Source of the DNA: Allantophomopsis cytisporea
Taxonomy: Eukaryota > Ascomycota > Leotiomycetes > Phacidiales > Phacidiaceae
Assembly (NCBI GenBank): GCA_024752435.1
Contig: CP103028.1
Location: 868,001-932,000, forward strand
DNA length: 64,000 nt
Direction of reading: 5' to 3'
How positions within the stretch are numbered: the first letter of the stretch is position 1; every line of letters starts with the position of its first letter. A program made the translations under genes and the position numbers. Below, piece by piece: positions 48,453-60,843 of the stretch. The notes under the pieces are model-generated. The model worked only from the letters and a program-made list of their open reading frames with translations, was not told where the DNA came from and did not search any database.

Positions 48453-51400
48453 CTTTGCAGTCTTCGTATTCGAACCACAAAGCGTTAGTGACAGAGACCT
48501 GAGATGAGAAAAGGATATGAGGAGATTGAACCTACTTAAAGCTTTTCGTGAACCGGTGCAGAGCGGTCAGTAGGAAGATCACTTACCATGACACCATCTC
48601 CTCATTCGTGAATCTATCTAATCGACATTAGTTATGCTACCATCCTTGGACCTGCAGCATGGATATATGTATGCGCACTTGATGGCACGGTTCATCTCAG
48701 TTTACCAGACACTAAAACTGTGGATAATCCGTGGATCAGCGAGCTATTAAAGTTTTCTACTGTTAATATAACAACCGCTAATGTTATTATGGCAGAAATT
48801 AATGATCTGGACGTAGCTTATATCAGAGTAATTTTACCTGACATTCCTACCTAAAGTCCTAACTGAGAGCCTATCAAAGTCCTCCTTGAATCCTACTAAG
48901 TATCCTCACAGAAATAGGGTCATATAAGATGTTGGCTCTATAGCGTAATTCATTTTGAAAACAGTTACTTTCAGAACTTAAGAAAAACCTGCTATGGTTA
49001 GAAGTGGGTACAACATATATTGACAATGGAGTTCGGATTTCGGTCCAATACAGCACGCTCCGTCCAAATAGCAAGGATCCTATATATTTTACGTATAATT
49101 TGATGCAGGGATTGTAGCATAATCTCGGCCGAAGGAGTAAAGCGCCAAATGACCATTGCGGCTCTTACAAGCATGAGCCTCTTATCCATATTATGTCATG
49201 TCTTGGATGAGTTAGTCAAAAGCTACAAAAATGGGGGCAGCGGATTAACCAGACTCGTACGACGGCTGTAATATTTGGTATTGAGCATTAGTAATCATCA
49301 GTACAGTCTTGAGAGTGCGCCTGTCGTTTTCTTCTTCTTTTTATGTTTTTTGTTTTTCGATGATTAGTGCAGCTTTCATAGAATCGTCATCTAGGCTGGT
49401 AGTGGAACCGGATGAGAGGCTGTTCGTCATATGTTAAGGTGCTACTGGTGGATATTGTGCTGTCTTTGATAACGGTTGCGGAGGTGATTTAAGTCGTTAG
49501 TATAATATGCGGGGCGGTTAGGTTCAATGGCTTCATGCCGTGACGATGTATTGACTTTGTATGGAGCTCAACGGAAAGACGGGAAAAGCGGATGATGCGC
49601 CATGGTTTCTCCCGAAACTTTAAGGGGATACGAAGGTGAATAGAATCACTGAATTAGTAAGAGGAGGCTCTCATGGATTATCTAGGATCTTCGAAATCGT
49701 AGACCAAGATATACGTGCAACATGATATAAATGAGAAAAAGACCATTCTACGAGCTTGGAGACACACAATGTAGCTTAGATTAAGAAATGGTAGAGATAT
49801 GACTTTTGAGATAACAAGCCAGGAGACACTAAACTCTGCGAAGCAAATAGGAATCGGCAGCTGGAACGAATTATTTACTCTCTTGTATTTCAAATGTTGC
49901 AAGTTGCAAAGTGTTGGTGTACAGGGGGCGCCTTGCCAGATTCTTCGAGACAAGATGTGGTCTGTGTACCTGCTTATCAGCAAGGTTCACCGGCTCAATA
50001 TTCTGGTGGAGCTCATCTACGGACTTTCGTTGTCCCAAATACTCCGACAAGCAGAAATAATAGAGCAGAAAAAATATGAAGGAAACAAGTAGAAGAAACT
50101 GATCTTCGTCAACTTTTACTAATTTTGAATGCCATGATTATGTCACTGAAATTCTGTCAACGGGTTTAGACCCTGTACTAGGATGATGTGGCCTACAGCC
50201 GGTATCTCAGACATTATTTATTTACGAGGCTAGTGCAGTCCTCAACTCCTTCTCGAACCCAGCATACTCGTTGAGCGACGAAGAAAGTAGAGAAGAATCA
50301 ATGGAGAGCTACGAAGGGAGAGTTACGAAAGGAGAGTTACGAAAGGGGAGAGATAAAAGTGGGCTATAAGTGATCTGAAAGTAATGAGTTTCTGTGATTT
50401 GCAGATCACGTGCATATATTGACTGAAGGAGAAGAGCTTAGTTATTTAAATACGAGATTTACACACATTTGGAGATGCTTTGTTTTCAATTTAGAATATG
50501 GCCAACTATAAATACCAACGTGAAGTCTACAGGCTCTGCTTGTGGGTTTTGCAATTTGCAAGAGCTGTGCGACCAACACACTCAAGGACTTACCCCCACC
50601 CTTTCTGTTAACCCTACGATCCTACACCCCAGATCTCCAACTCCAAGCAATTCATATAAAGGCAAGATATTTTGATTAACCTAAGTCGAGTATTCAAGTC
50701 ACCAGCAATTCAGACCGAGAAAAGCTAAAACCCGAGTAAAGCTCTATATACTACATATACGTATCCAGAAAAGAGTGCAAATATCATATAATTCCTTGAG
50801 AAAAGCAATAAGCGTCCATCTCCCCTTCATGCATTGCCTAATCCAACGACAGAGAAAGATGATTGATACGAAGATGTTAAGGAATATATTATGATATCTT
50901 TCTGATAATTACGAAGTATCTTAAATACAACAAGCTTAACTTGAGCTATAATGGCCCTCTCAGTGTAAATATGAGAATGCCTTCCTCCAAAGACACTATC
51001 ATACAATCTGTCAGCCTCACATTGTAATTGCAAACCTAGGTTGGTAGATTTTTCACATATCATGGTGCTCGCGTGGCCGTGTAAGCAAGATCAGCCTTCC
51101 CACAATCGTGACGTTGTCAAAGCCTTGGCTTAGCTTGGCAAATTTGCGAATAGAGTTCATGTCCTAAACAGCTACGTACCATCACATGGCAATTATTATA
51201 TTACTCTGTAACAAAGGCTGAAGTGCAAGTTATTTTGAGCAAGCTGATTCCATTAAATATTCACCCGTTATCGACTTCCTCGATAGAATTCCTACATTTT
51301 CGAAGTAGGCGACAGTGATGAGGCAAGAAGCTTTTATCGTTCATTCATGACAGGCATGATGGATGATCGCAAACCTCCACGATCTTTCTTTGAATATGAA

Positions 51401-51704
51401 ACTGGAGAAGATGTGAACTCCTACGACATTAGCAGTATACATCCTGCAGCTGATGTTCAAAGAGTGGCAAGACGCAACATGTCATGGATTTTAAAATCAG
51501 CGGAACATATATACAGGATATGATAGTCACATCGAGACCAAAAAAGGAAAGGCGTTAATTTAATCACCATGGAAAAATGAGAAGAATTGAACATATTCGT
51601 CCCAAAAATGCTCCTTTTAAATGCATATGCGCTACCCATGTTGAAAACCACACCATAATATCCCAGTTCCCAAAGTCATAAACTAGAATTCGTTACAAGA
51701 CATC
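48453..51704. other. long gene-poor AT-rich region
   Basis: The left end is the amidohydrolase promoter and the right end is the RAD5 3' flank. No frame between is convincing. A 14-base tandem repeat at 50303-50344 and a TATAAA at about 50656-50661 without a following gene are the only features noticed. Confidence 0.5.
50303..50344. repeat. three tandem copies of a 14-base unit
   Basis: GGAGAGYTACGAAR is repeated at 50303-50316, 50317-50330 and 50331-50344; the last two copies are identical and the first differs at two positions. Confidence 0.8.
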
Positions 51705-54700
51705 TCAACTGAGAAGCTCCTTAATATCCTCAATCCTCTGCAACTTCTTCTCCTCATCACTCATCATGCCCAGCGAGCTCGCACTAGAGCATATCGTTAG
51801 CAGTTAATGACACAAAGACACAGAAATACTCACATAAACTTCTTCCGATCCTGAATCTTCAGCATACGTTCCTCAACACTCTCCTTGACGATGAATCTGC
51901 AAACCTTCACCTCATCCGTCTGACCCATACGATGCACACGATCAATAGCCTGCGCCTCAACCGCAAAGCTCCACCAAGGGTCCATCATGAATACTCGTTT
52001 AGCCATTGTGAGATTCAAGCCTACGCCTCCAGCTCTCAAACTCAAAAGCAACACTGTGCCTTTTTGACTACTAGAAAACTCTGCTAATACAGCGGCACGG
52101 GCCTTCTGCGCCATACTCCCATCGAGACGAAGGAATGGTATGGAGGCGCGAGTGAGAGCTGGTTCAATGAGGGAGAGGAACGAGGTGAACTGACTGAAGA
52201 CCACAGATTTCGTCCCTGGAAGGTCTTTCTTGAGGAGTTTGAGGTGCGTCATCAAAGCATCTATCTTCGCGGACGAATTGGAGCCGATTCGTTGGAGGGT
52301 AATGCGTGTTTTCCCACTTGATAGATCGATATCGTCGTGTTTAACAACTTCGAAGATGTCACGAACATTGATTGGTTCACGGCAATTGAAGCAGCGTGGG
52401 AGATCGCCTTTTTCGATTTGGTGGGATATGTAGTCCAGCAAACACTTCTTACAGGCTGAGTGCCAGCAACCTGTCACAGATTGCTCGATCATTGGTTCCT
52501 CGGCGCAGATAGGGCATTCATTGTCTGCTTCGTCACGGATCTGTTCAAGGACATGGGCCCCAAATGCATTGGTATCTGCTTCGTCATCTGTCGTTGCAGT
52601 GAATCTTTCGATCAGACTCTGCAAATCCATATCATCTGCGAAGCCATTGGCAGCATCTGCCGCTTCAGCTGCCTCCTCTTCATCAGCGACAAGGTTTTGA
52701 TTGCGAGTCAGTATTGGATGGCAGCAGGATTGGCGAAGACGGAGAATTTGAGCAAAAATGCTTGTGTATGCTTTCATAACAGTGCCCGCTTCAACATTCG
52801 CAGCAAAAGCGCGTTTCGCCCGTGTGAAGATGTGATCATAAACTTCTCGCTCTGGGGTACTTAGTTCAATATCAATAATATCTATGGTCTTCGGTGGTAG
52901 AGGAACAAGAGCTTCGCCGGTAGGTGTCTTCATGTCTTTGGTACGTCGCAGGACTAATGGCTCAAGGACTGTTTGCACAACATCAAGAGCTCTCATGAAA
53001 TCCTTCGACTCGAAAGGAGTAGTAATGAATGTCTTCCAGAAAGAGAAATTACTCCAGGGCTCCACTCTAAGGAATCGAACCAGACTGAACAAATCTTCAA
53101 GACGATTGACAATCGGAGTACCAGTCAACACCCATCGGTGCTCAGCAGCAAGCTCGTAACACGCCTTCGCAGTTTTTGATTGCCGGTTCTTGATGTGATG
53201 GGCTTCATCCAAAATAACTCGGAAGAAATTTACTGAGAATAGTCCACCATGTCCTGCACGATCCCCATTTCTTGCAGCCACCTGATTGAACTCCGATAGC
53301 ACCACACCATAGCTGGTGATGATGACATTTGGCGCAGAAGCTGCATTTGCTTCACAGCATAGACTTTGTAGGTCTGCCGTTTTATCGTTACCATAGTAGA
53401 CCATGGTCTTCATAGTGCCGTCCTTCGAAGCATTCTCAGCTTCGCTCTGCCACTGGGATAGCAAGGACATCGGCGCAACGACAAGTGTTGTACAAGGCGC
53501 CCTTTCAATAGACGTAGACTTAGAGGGTAACCTTGGAAGGCTATTTACAGTCGGTGCCTCAGAAGCTACATTCTGCAATTTCATGGCAATGTCGGATTTG
53601 TGCGAATGAATCAAACTCATCATCTCGATAGTTTTGCCAAGACCCATTTCATCAGCTAAAATTCCACCCAAACAGTGCTGTTCTTGAACAGGGAATTCGA
53701 GAGAAAGTTCTCCTGAATACGGATTGACATAGAAATTGATCTGATCTGGAAGCTGAAGCACGTCCTTGTCCTCCATGTCTTTGATCGGCCAAGCATATTC
53801 TTCCCACAAAGGGTGCATGGATATTTCCTTGGTTTTGTCTTTTTCGTCCTTTTCCTTTGCCATCATCCAATACAATGCTTGTTTTTGATAGTGTCGAAGA
53901 TCCATAGCAAATGTATCAGAAGGTTCGGCTTCGGGAGCATTGAAGTCGAAGGATTGGGCTTTCCTGTAGAGAGTATCCAGTTGGTCTTGCTCCAATTCTT
54001 TGCCATCCTCCTCTTCTGATGGGGGCGATGATCCACCATTTTCTGTCTTTGCCTTCCTCGCTGTCTCACTCTCGAATTGTTCCGCTACTTCAGCAGCTTG
54101 TAGTAGTCCTTGTCGTTTATGTTTTGCGGTCGTTTCGCTCGTCCTTGACGGTAATAAATTGATCTCTTCAAACAGCTTCACCAACGCCACTTGTCTCAAT
54201 CGCAACTCTTTCTCTTCTGTAGACTCTTTTTCCTCAAATAATCCCGTTGTTCTATTTTCTGCCATTTTGAATCCTTTGTTATCGAACGCCTCCCTAAGTA
54301 GTGAACATCGTAGTTGTAAGAAAACGGTATCATTTGTCCGTACCCTATCCGGAGCATACACACATGTGCCCTCAAATTTGCATACTTTTTGGTCTATGAG
54401 CGTCGAAACCCAATTTGCCGTTTCCTTTGGTAATCGTCCAACCTCCTCCCCTCTTGAATTTTTGAATCGTACAATGACATCGACTCGTCGAGATGCGGCG
54501 CTGTTTGCCTTGGGAGATATCACCGCAGCAGGTCTTCCCTTTACTGTTCTAGAAACCGTTGGCTTTGGCAGCTGTATCTTCTGTCGTTCGATCTGCACAA
54601 CTTCTCCATGCTTGATCAAAGCAGTCCCACTGCGTGTCGCCCAACCACCAACGCCAAATGCACCAATGTAACGACAATCTGGCATACCGTTCTGTCTGAT

Positions 54701-55162
54701 TAATTCTGTCGGAGGCGATTGTCTCAATGTGTTTCGACTTGGTAAGGTACTTGTCGTCGGCTTTGCGAATGTACTCATCGAGGTAGACCTAATTGGAGTA
54801 GACATCAATTTTGAAGCCGATGTCTTCCAAGATCCATCAAAGAACATATTCACTGCTCTCTCCATGTTGTCACCGGCCGCCTCGCGCAGTTTGCGCATTG
54901 TTTCCGGTGGTACCTTGTCTCCAACAAACGCTTCGAAAGTGCCTTGGTCAAAACCTGGTACAACATTTTGAGGCTCAGTAAATGATGTTGTGCTGGAATT
55001 GACATCGCTTCGATTGTGGGATGGCGACTTAGTGTCAGACGCGTTTACTTCGTCTGGTAATGATGCTTCCTGATCTAACGAAGTGTCGAGAAGTTCGGAA
55101 TCCTCCGTGAAAAATCTTCTCTTCTTTGTTGGAGGTCCTTCAGTGTCGGCAAAACTCATCAT
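51705..55162 (-). CDS. RAD5: RAD5-type DNA translocase and ubiquitin ligase
   Basis: Exons 55162-51834 and 51783-51705 total 3408 nt, or 1135 aa. The protein acts in error-free damage tolerance in the nucleus by poly-ubiquitinating PCNA and reversing stalled forks. The HIRAN domain starts near residue 164 (MPDCRYIGAFGVGGWATRSG). The SNF2 ATPase follows with Walker A ILADEMGLGKT near 505 and DEAHHIKNR near 652. A RING finger is inserted near 878 (CPICAEEP, then CWHSACKKCLLDYI, then CFNCREP). Helicase motifs V-VI (LSLRAGGVGLNLT, QAIDRVHRMGQ) end the domain. The last exon supplies IASSLGMMSDEEKKLQRIED, usual for fungal Rad5; the preceding Met-stop reading is an intron artefact. Either of two adjacent ATGs (55162 or 55159) may be used. 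Two MCB sites lie upstream. Confidence 0.95.
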
Positions 55163-55370
55163 GAGTGATGGTGGTGTTGTGTTGACTTTCGTAAGCTTTA
55201 TGGCCGAGGTATGGTTTGTGGAGACGCGTTCGGGAAATCAATTTACGCGTAAAATACACCAAAAGTTGTGACGTCCTCTAAATTTAATCCTATTGCTAAT
55301 CAATCAACGAAGCGGCAACGATCAACAATGCGCTTCTTTCATGTACAATAAAGCTTCAATTCTATTCATA
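55163..55370. promoter_or_regulatory. divergent promoter of RAD5 and an NDUFAF6-type gene
   Basis: ACGCGT occurs at 55224-55229 and 55245-55250, 62-88 bases upstream of RAD5; ACGCGT is the MluI cell-cycle box bound by MBF in fungi. A CRE-like TGACGTC lies at about 55269-55275. Control is inferred. Confidence 0.55.
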
Positions 55371-56596
55371 ATGTTTATTTCTCGTACGATAAATCATTCT
55401 CGAGGTGCCAATGGATCATTTATTCCTGCCATTCGCTCCTATGCGACTACACCATACAGTACGCCAGCGCCACATGCATCGAGAATAACTCCGCAAGATG
55501 TCGATGCTGCAAGAACATATTGTTCCAACCTTTTACAGTACGAAATCCTGTGAAACTATCCGTGGGGTTTGTTAAACATTTACTAATATGCCAAAGAAAA
55601 TACGACTCCCCATCCTTCACTCTTCAAACATTCATCCCACCGTCCTCTCGCGATGCTTATCTATCGATACGAGCGTTGAATATCGAACTTGCACGAATTC
55701 CAGATGTTGTGTCTAATTCTACAGTGGGCGCACTACGAATGCAGTTTTGGAGGGACAACATAACCCGAACATTGGCATCAACACCACCGAAAGAGCCCGT
55801 TGCGATTTTGCTCAACCATGCGCTTCAAAATCTCCAGGCACAACATCCTGGTACTAGTACAAACGTAATGAAAGGCTGGCTGATGAAGGTTATCAATGCG
55901 AGGGAACAATATATGGATAATGCTCCGTATGCGAACATGGAAGCATTAGAGAGCTATGCAGAGAATACTTATTCGACATTGATGTACCTTACAATGGCAG
56001 CATTACCATTACACAGTATGTCTGCGGACCATCTGGCAAGTCATATTGGAAAAGCTACCGGAATAGCTGCGGTGCTGCGGGGAATACCACTGGTTGCATT
56101 CCCACCGCCTCCAAACCACCACAGTAACATCTCAGGTATGGGAGGCTCGTTAGGCGGCGCTTCTATGAGGCAAGGCGCAGTCACACTACCACTGGAGATA
56201 ATGGCTGAGTCGGGGGTTCAAGAGGAGGAGGTACTTCGACACGGAGCTGAAGCACCGGGACTGAAAGATGCAGTTTTCAAGGTTGCTACGAGAGCGAATG
56301 ATCATTTGATCACTACCCGAGAGATGCTCAAGAATCTGCAACAAGGCAGGGATGCTGGCCACGACTTTGAATATGAAGGAGAAGAAGGCCATCAATACAT
56401 TGAGTCAACAAAAGGGGTATCACAATTTGATGAGGTGGAAAGAGGATTTGGAGTACTGATGCCGGCGATCTCTACCCAGTTATGGTTAGAGAAACTTGAA
56501 AGATACGATTTTGATGTATTTCGCCCAGAGCTTCGAGCGAGAGAATGGCGTTTGCCATGGAAGGCATACTGGGCATACAGTAGACGTCGAATTTAG
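55371..56596 (+). CDS. NDUFAF6-type mitochondrial complex I assembly factor (squalene/phytoene synthase fold)
   Basis: Exons 55371-55537 and 55597-56596 total 1167 nt, or 388 aa. The protein has the squalene/phytoene synthase fold but belongs to the branch needed for complex I assembly in mitochondria. The N-terminus (MFISRTINHSRGANGSFIPA, then IRSYATTP) is a presequence. Family signs are ARTYCSNLLQKYDSPSFTLQ, FIPPSSRDAYLSIRALNIEL, GALRMQFWRDNI, AENTYSTLMYLTMAAL and HIGKATGIAAVLRGIPLVAF. The Asp-rich catalytic motifs of true prenyl synthases are not apparent, which fits a non-enzymatic role. The intron (55538-55596) was placed by a TACTAAT branch site and joins QKYDSP. An in-frame ATG at 55341 would add ten residues. 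Confidence 0.85.
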
Positions 56597-57217
56597 CCAA
56601 TAAAGACCATGACAAGAAATAATAAGAGGCGGTGGCTACAGTAAGCATTGCTGTGACGTGATGGGATCGTTCCCGATTTTCATGGGAGCTATTCAAATAC
56701 CAAAGACTGATCACAACACGGCGATCACGGCCTCTTTTCTCGCAATCAATTCTCCTCAAGATTTACCTGGAATCATAATATGCTCTAAATTCAACACCTC
56801 GAAGTATGCGATCTTTTCTTACTGGGTTAAAATCTTGGACTGTAAGCGCGAGGCTGGCCCAAAACACCCCCAGCTCATCCCAAAACAAAATCTCAAATCC
56901 TTGTGCATAGGCAAGTTTCCAAGAGTGCAGAATTTATGGCTCTTCGCCAGCGTACCGCATGCAGTGAAGTACTTAAAATGATGACAATCGGCAACCACAC
57001 CACCATGATATAAACCAAGTGGACAAGCCTCATTCGCATTTGAGCCTGGAAGGTCTATGCAATAATCTCAGTACTTGATGCTAAGCCGTAGATGGCTGAC
57101 GCACCACATTTATAGGTAGCGGATGTCGCACTTTCTTCCACGATAGCACAAGTCCTGTTCTCAACTCTTTCACAGAATGTTTGGAGCCTAATAGGGTTCA
57201 CTGATTAAAATTCAATA
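56597..57217. other. intergenic region
   Basis: This is the 3' flank of the assembly-factor gene and the upstream region of the NLR-like relic. No gene or clear promoter element is seen. Confidence 0.55.
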
Positions 57218-60200
57218 ATGATGACCTTTCAAGGCGGACCGCTCAACACAACCGGACTGCGTATATTATCGCTTGGTGAGTTGTTGACATCTTGCAGTTC
57301 GAATCTAAACACTGACATAGCCTTACTGAGATGGCGGTGGAGTTCGTGGACTCTCGACTCTTTATATTCTCAGAACTTTGATGGGAAAAGTGAATGATCA
57401 GCGCAAAAAAGCGAACAAGCCAGCTGCAAAACCTTGTGAGCTATTTGATCTAATTGGTGGGACTAGTACTAGAGGGTAAGTAAATGTGTTCGGACTTGAT
57501 ACTCTCCGCTGAATGAACTAGCATCATTTCGATCATGCTTGGTCGCTTGAAAATGGACGTTGATGAATGTATTGATGCTTACCGGGCTATGTTTGGGAGA
57601 ATCTTCGATGGAAAGAAAGCATGGCCAGTTGATTGGAAGGGGAATATCAAGGCCAAGCTCGATTCTAAGATTTTGAAAGAATGTATCAAGGACATTTTGG
57701 CTAAACACCACCTGAGGGAAACCGAATTGTTCAATAATGAGCCTCTGGTCGATGAAACAAGCAGAATTGCAAAGTGTAGGTGGCGGTCTCAAGCTAAATG
57801 CAAAATTTAACATCAGTTAGGGCTGTTTGTGTTATTTCATTCGAAACGAAGCAAAAGACACTGCTGCGCTCTTTTACCTCCAACGAACGTCACCATAACC
57901 TCCCTGCAACAATATCTGAGGCAGCAAGAGCAACATCTGCAGCATCTACCTTCTTCGACCCAGTAGAAATTGGACCGGATGGTCAAAAGTTCGTCGATGG
58001 CGGCCTAGGCGCAAATAGCCCTGTCGATCAGCTTTGAATCGAAGCAGACCGTCTGTGGTGTGAAGGAAACACTCGATTGGACTCACTTTTGAAGTGCTTT
58101 GTGTCAATTGGAACAGGTAACCCTAGTATAAAACCTATAGCAAAAGACGCTTTACATTTCGTCTCCCAGACTTTAAAAGACATTGCTACAGAGACTCAGC
58201 ATACAACCGATGATTTTGCGAGACAGCATAAGATAATATTGAAATCCCGTTATTTTCGATTCAACGTTGAGCAAGGCCTCCAAGATATCGGATTGGAGGA
58301 ATTCAAGAAAGCAGCTGTTATCGCTGCGGCTACACACAATTACTTGGATCAACAAGAGACAAAAGCAGATTTTGATATATGTGCTTCCAATCTTGAACAA
58401 AAGGATTGTATGTATAGGAATCCGGATTTTGCATAGACACATCAAACAGTTGATCATCTTCGCTAATAAAGCTGAAGTTTCGAGTGATTTCTCTGTGGAA
58501 AGAATACTGGAGGTACTATCCTCTCCCCTGGCTCTTTAGAACGATGTTGTGATACTAAAATGATTTGCTCAATCGTAGTGGGAGCAGAGGCAACAGAGAG
58601 TTTCTTGGGAAAGTGGGTGTGTAAACTCTCTGGCAGTGCTAACTTTGCTGAAATGAAACAGAGTCTTTCAGCATGCTTCCATTCGATCGGAATCGCAGTC
58701 TAGTTACGCAAGAAAAGATCTTTAAACAGCTAGATAGATTGCTTGCTGAGAAGTATCAGTCAATTGCAATCTGGGGTCTCGGTGGCAGCGGGTACATATA
58801 AGTTTTACCAAAATCAATGGCATACTAAAGCTAAATCATAGCAGAAAAACTCAAGTTGCTCTTGAATACGCCTATCGTCGACTTGAAACAAACTCGAGCT
58901 CTGTCTTTTGGGTGCAAGGAGACAGTAAGCTAACTTCATAAATTCCTACAGTAATATTGCTAGACTGGCTGGACTCCCACCTGATCTGAAGGTGGAGGAT
59001 ATGTTGCTGGAAGTAAAAAGTTGGATCTTCAAGCGTTCAAGCTGGCTTCTTGTTCTCGACAACGCCGATGATTCAAGCATATACAAAACTATGGCTACGC
59101 AAGACGATGACAGTGTTAATCCAGACCGAGATCCCGAACTCCTTCAATTTGTGCCGAAGGCAGGGGCAGATGGAACGGTCATATGGACTTCTAGAGACAG
59201 AAGCATTTGTGGGAAGATTGTGCAAGCAAAATGTGGCATTCGAGTGAGCGCAATGACAATTGTGGAAAGTCTACAGCTTTTCCAAAACTTTTCTCACGAA
59301 GCCGATCAACTACATAGCAAAATACGCACCCTTGTGGACCTTTTCGAAAGACTGCCGCTAGCTATTGCACAAGCAGCTGCGTACATCATGAGACTGGATT
59401 GTCTATCGACGCATATAGCCAAATACTAGAAGGAATGAACGACAAAACAACAGCTCTTCTGAGCGAAAAGTTCAACGACGCCCACCAAAATGTCCCGAAG
59501 AGTGTGATGAGCACTTGGAGCATTTCTATGGACCAGATAGCCAAGGAGAATCCATGCGGATTGCGAATTCTCTCAACTTTAGCTTTTCTAGACAATCGAG
59601 GACTTCCATTTGAGCTCCTTAATACCATCGCCGGCGATGAATTTACTGAAGCAGAAGTCCTACGAATTGCGGCTAGGTTGGCACAATTTTCTTTTCTACA
59701 GATTCACAAGTCTTCAGATGGGAATGGACCAAACTATGAGCAGCATAGGCTAGTACAGCTGGCGGCACAACATTCACTAAACGAAGACCAAAAGAAGCAC
59801 TTTTCAACAGCAGCTCTCAGAGCGATAGCTAGCCTCTTCCCACATTCTAACTTTAAGACTTGGTCATTATGCGAAGTCTATCTTCCTCACTCCTTGAAAG
59901 TTTGCCAGTAGTTTCAGATTGGAAACTATGATGCCGGTTTGAGCAGTCTTTTATATGATGTTGCAACTTACTACAAAGACAAAGGTCAGATTGCTAACGC
60001 TGAGACGACTGTTGTTCAGACGTTACAGCTCAGTAAGAGTATATATGGGGACCAACATCCTGATACCCTTACAGCTATGTCAAACCTCGCATATACTTGG
60101 CGCGAGCAGGGCCGACTCAACGACACTGAGCCGCTACAGGCAGAGGTACTAGAGCTCCAAAAGAGTGTACTCGGGGACCGCCATCCTTGTCATATCTTGG

Positions 60201-60388
60201 CCAGAAAAAATCCGAAATGGACACAAGACGCGCTGGCGGAAAGGAGAAGACCTCAAGTAGAGGATTTTGCACATCCGGTTTCAAGGAGAAGAGCAATGAC
60301 ATCAGTTCCGGATGCAGGACTGTCTACCCGATCACACCAGAAGGCGTTAGCATCATGGAAGTCCAAGTTAAAAGAGAAGTTCAGATGA
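57218..60388 (+). pseudogene. decayed NLR-like gene: patatin phospholipase, NB-ARC and TPR domains
   Basis: The order is that of fungal STAND/NLR proteins used in non-self recognition. Patatin part: 57218-57275, 57331-57475, 57522-57773 and from 57821, with LSLDGGGVRGLSTLYILRTL, GGTSTRG and the dyad region VDGGLGANSPVDQL. NB-ARC part: IWGLGGSGKTQVALEYAYRR (split by an intron near 58793), WLLVLDNADD and RLPLAIAQAAAYIM. TPR part from about 59936: AETTVVQTLQLSKSIYGDQH and a second unit ending LGDRHP. Lesions: the serine motif reads GTSTRG, not GxSxG; TGA at 58035-58037 is in frame; the frame is lost near 58400-58440; the segment after the P-loop block near 58922-58953 is shortened; the frame shifts near 59395; TAG at 59909-59911 is in frame; and the repeats stop after two units. 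Splice sites and motifs remain readable, so decay looks fairly recent. Confidence 0.85.
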
Positions 60389-60843
60389 AGTGACCGTCCA
60401 ATCACTCATTCGGGTTGTAGGTGGTTCTCCCTTCCTCATGTGACAAGTACTGATAGTCGACCAGGACATACATGTGCAACATATGTCAAGATTTCTGCTC
60501 ATAGGTGTTTTGGTATGAAGGAGTGGGGTAACAGTTTCTCTGATGAACGACAACGAAGTTTCAATGGAAACGGATTAGCCAAAACCGAGCAGCAGCGCTG
60601 ATTCATGGCGTGCAAGGTCACCGGATCGAGCATCCCACATGGCAATTCAAGACAATGAATGATTTGATATATTTCATACAGCCACAACTAGATAACAACA
60701 AAATTCCACCAAATCAAATTGCCAAACTCTCCTTGCCGGCACCATAGACACAACCAAAAGCCTGGCTCCCAAACACCACTAATGCATACACCGACCGCAC
60801 CGCTATTTTACAAATACAGGAACTCGCTCTTATAGCATTGCTA
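60389..60843. other. convergent 3' region
   Basis: This lies between the end of the NLR-like relic and MIP1. It may hold decayed sequence from the relic, but I recognise no further repeat unit and no gene. Confidence 0.55.

Noticed and set aside
50303..50344. A CRISPR-like or regulatory array
   Set aside because: Three head-to-tail 14-base units without spacers are a simple minisatellite.
58022..58046. An intron that removes the in-frame TGA of the patatin domain
   Set aside because: The only GT...AG pair around it spans 25 bases, too short, and its removal would delete conserved residues.
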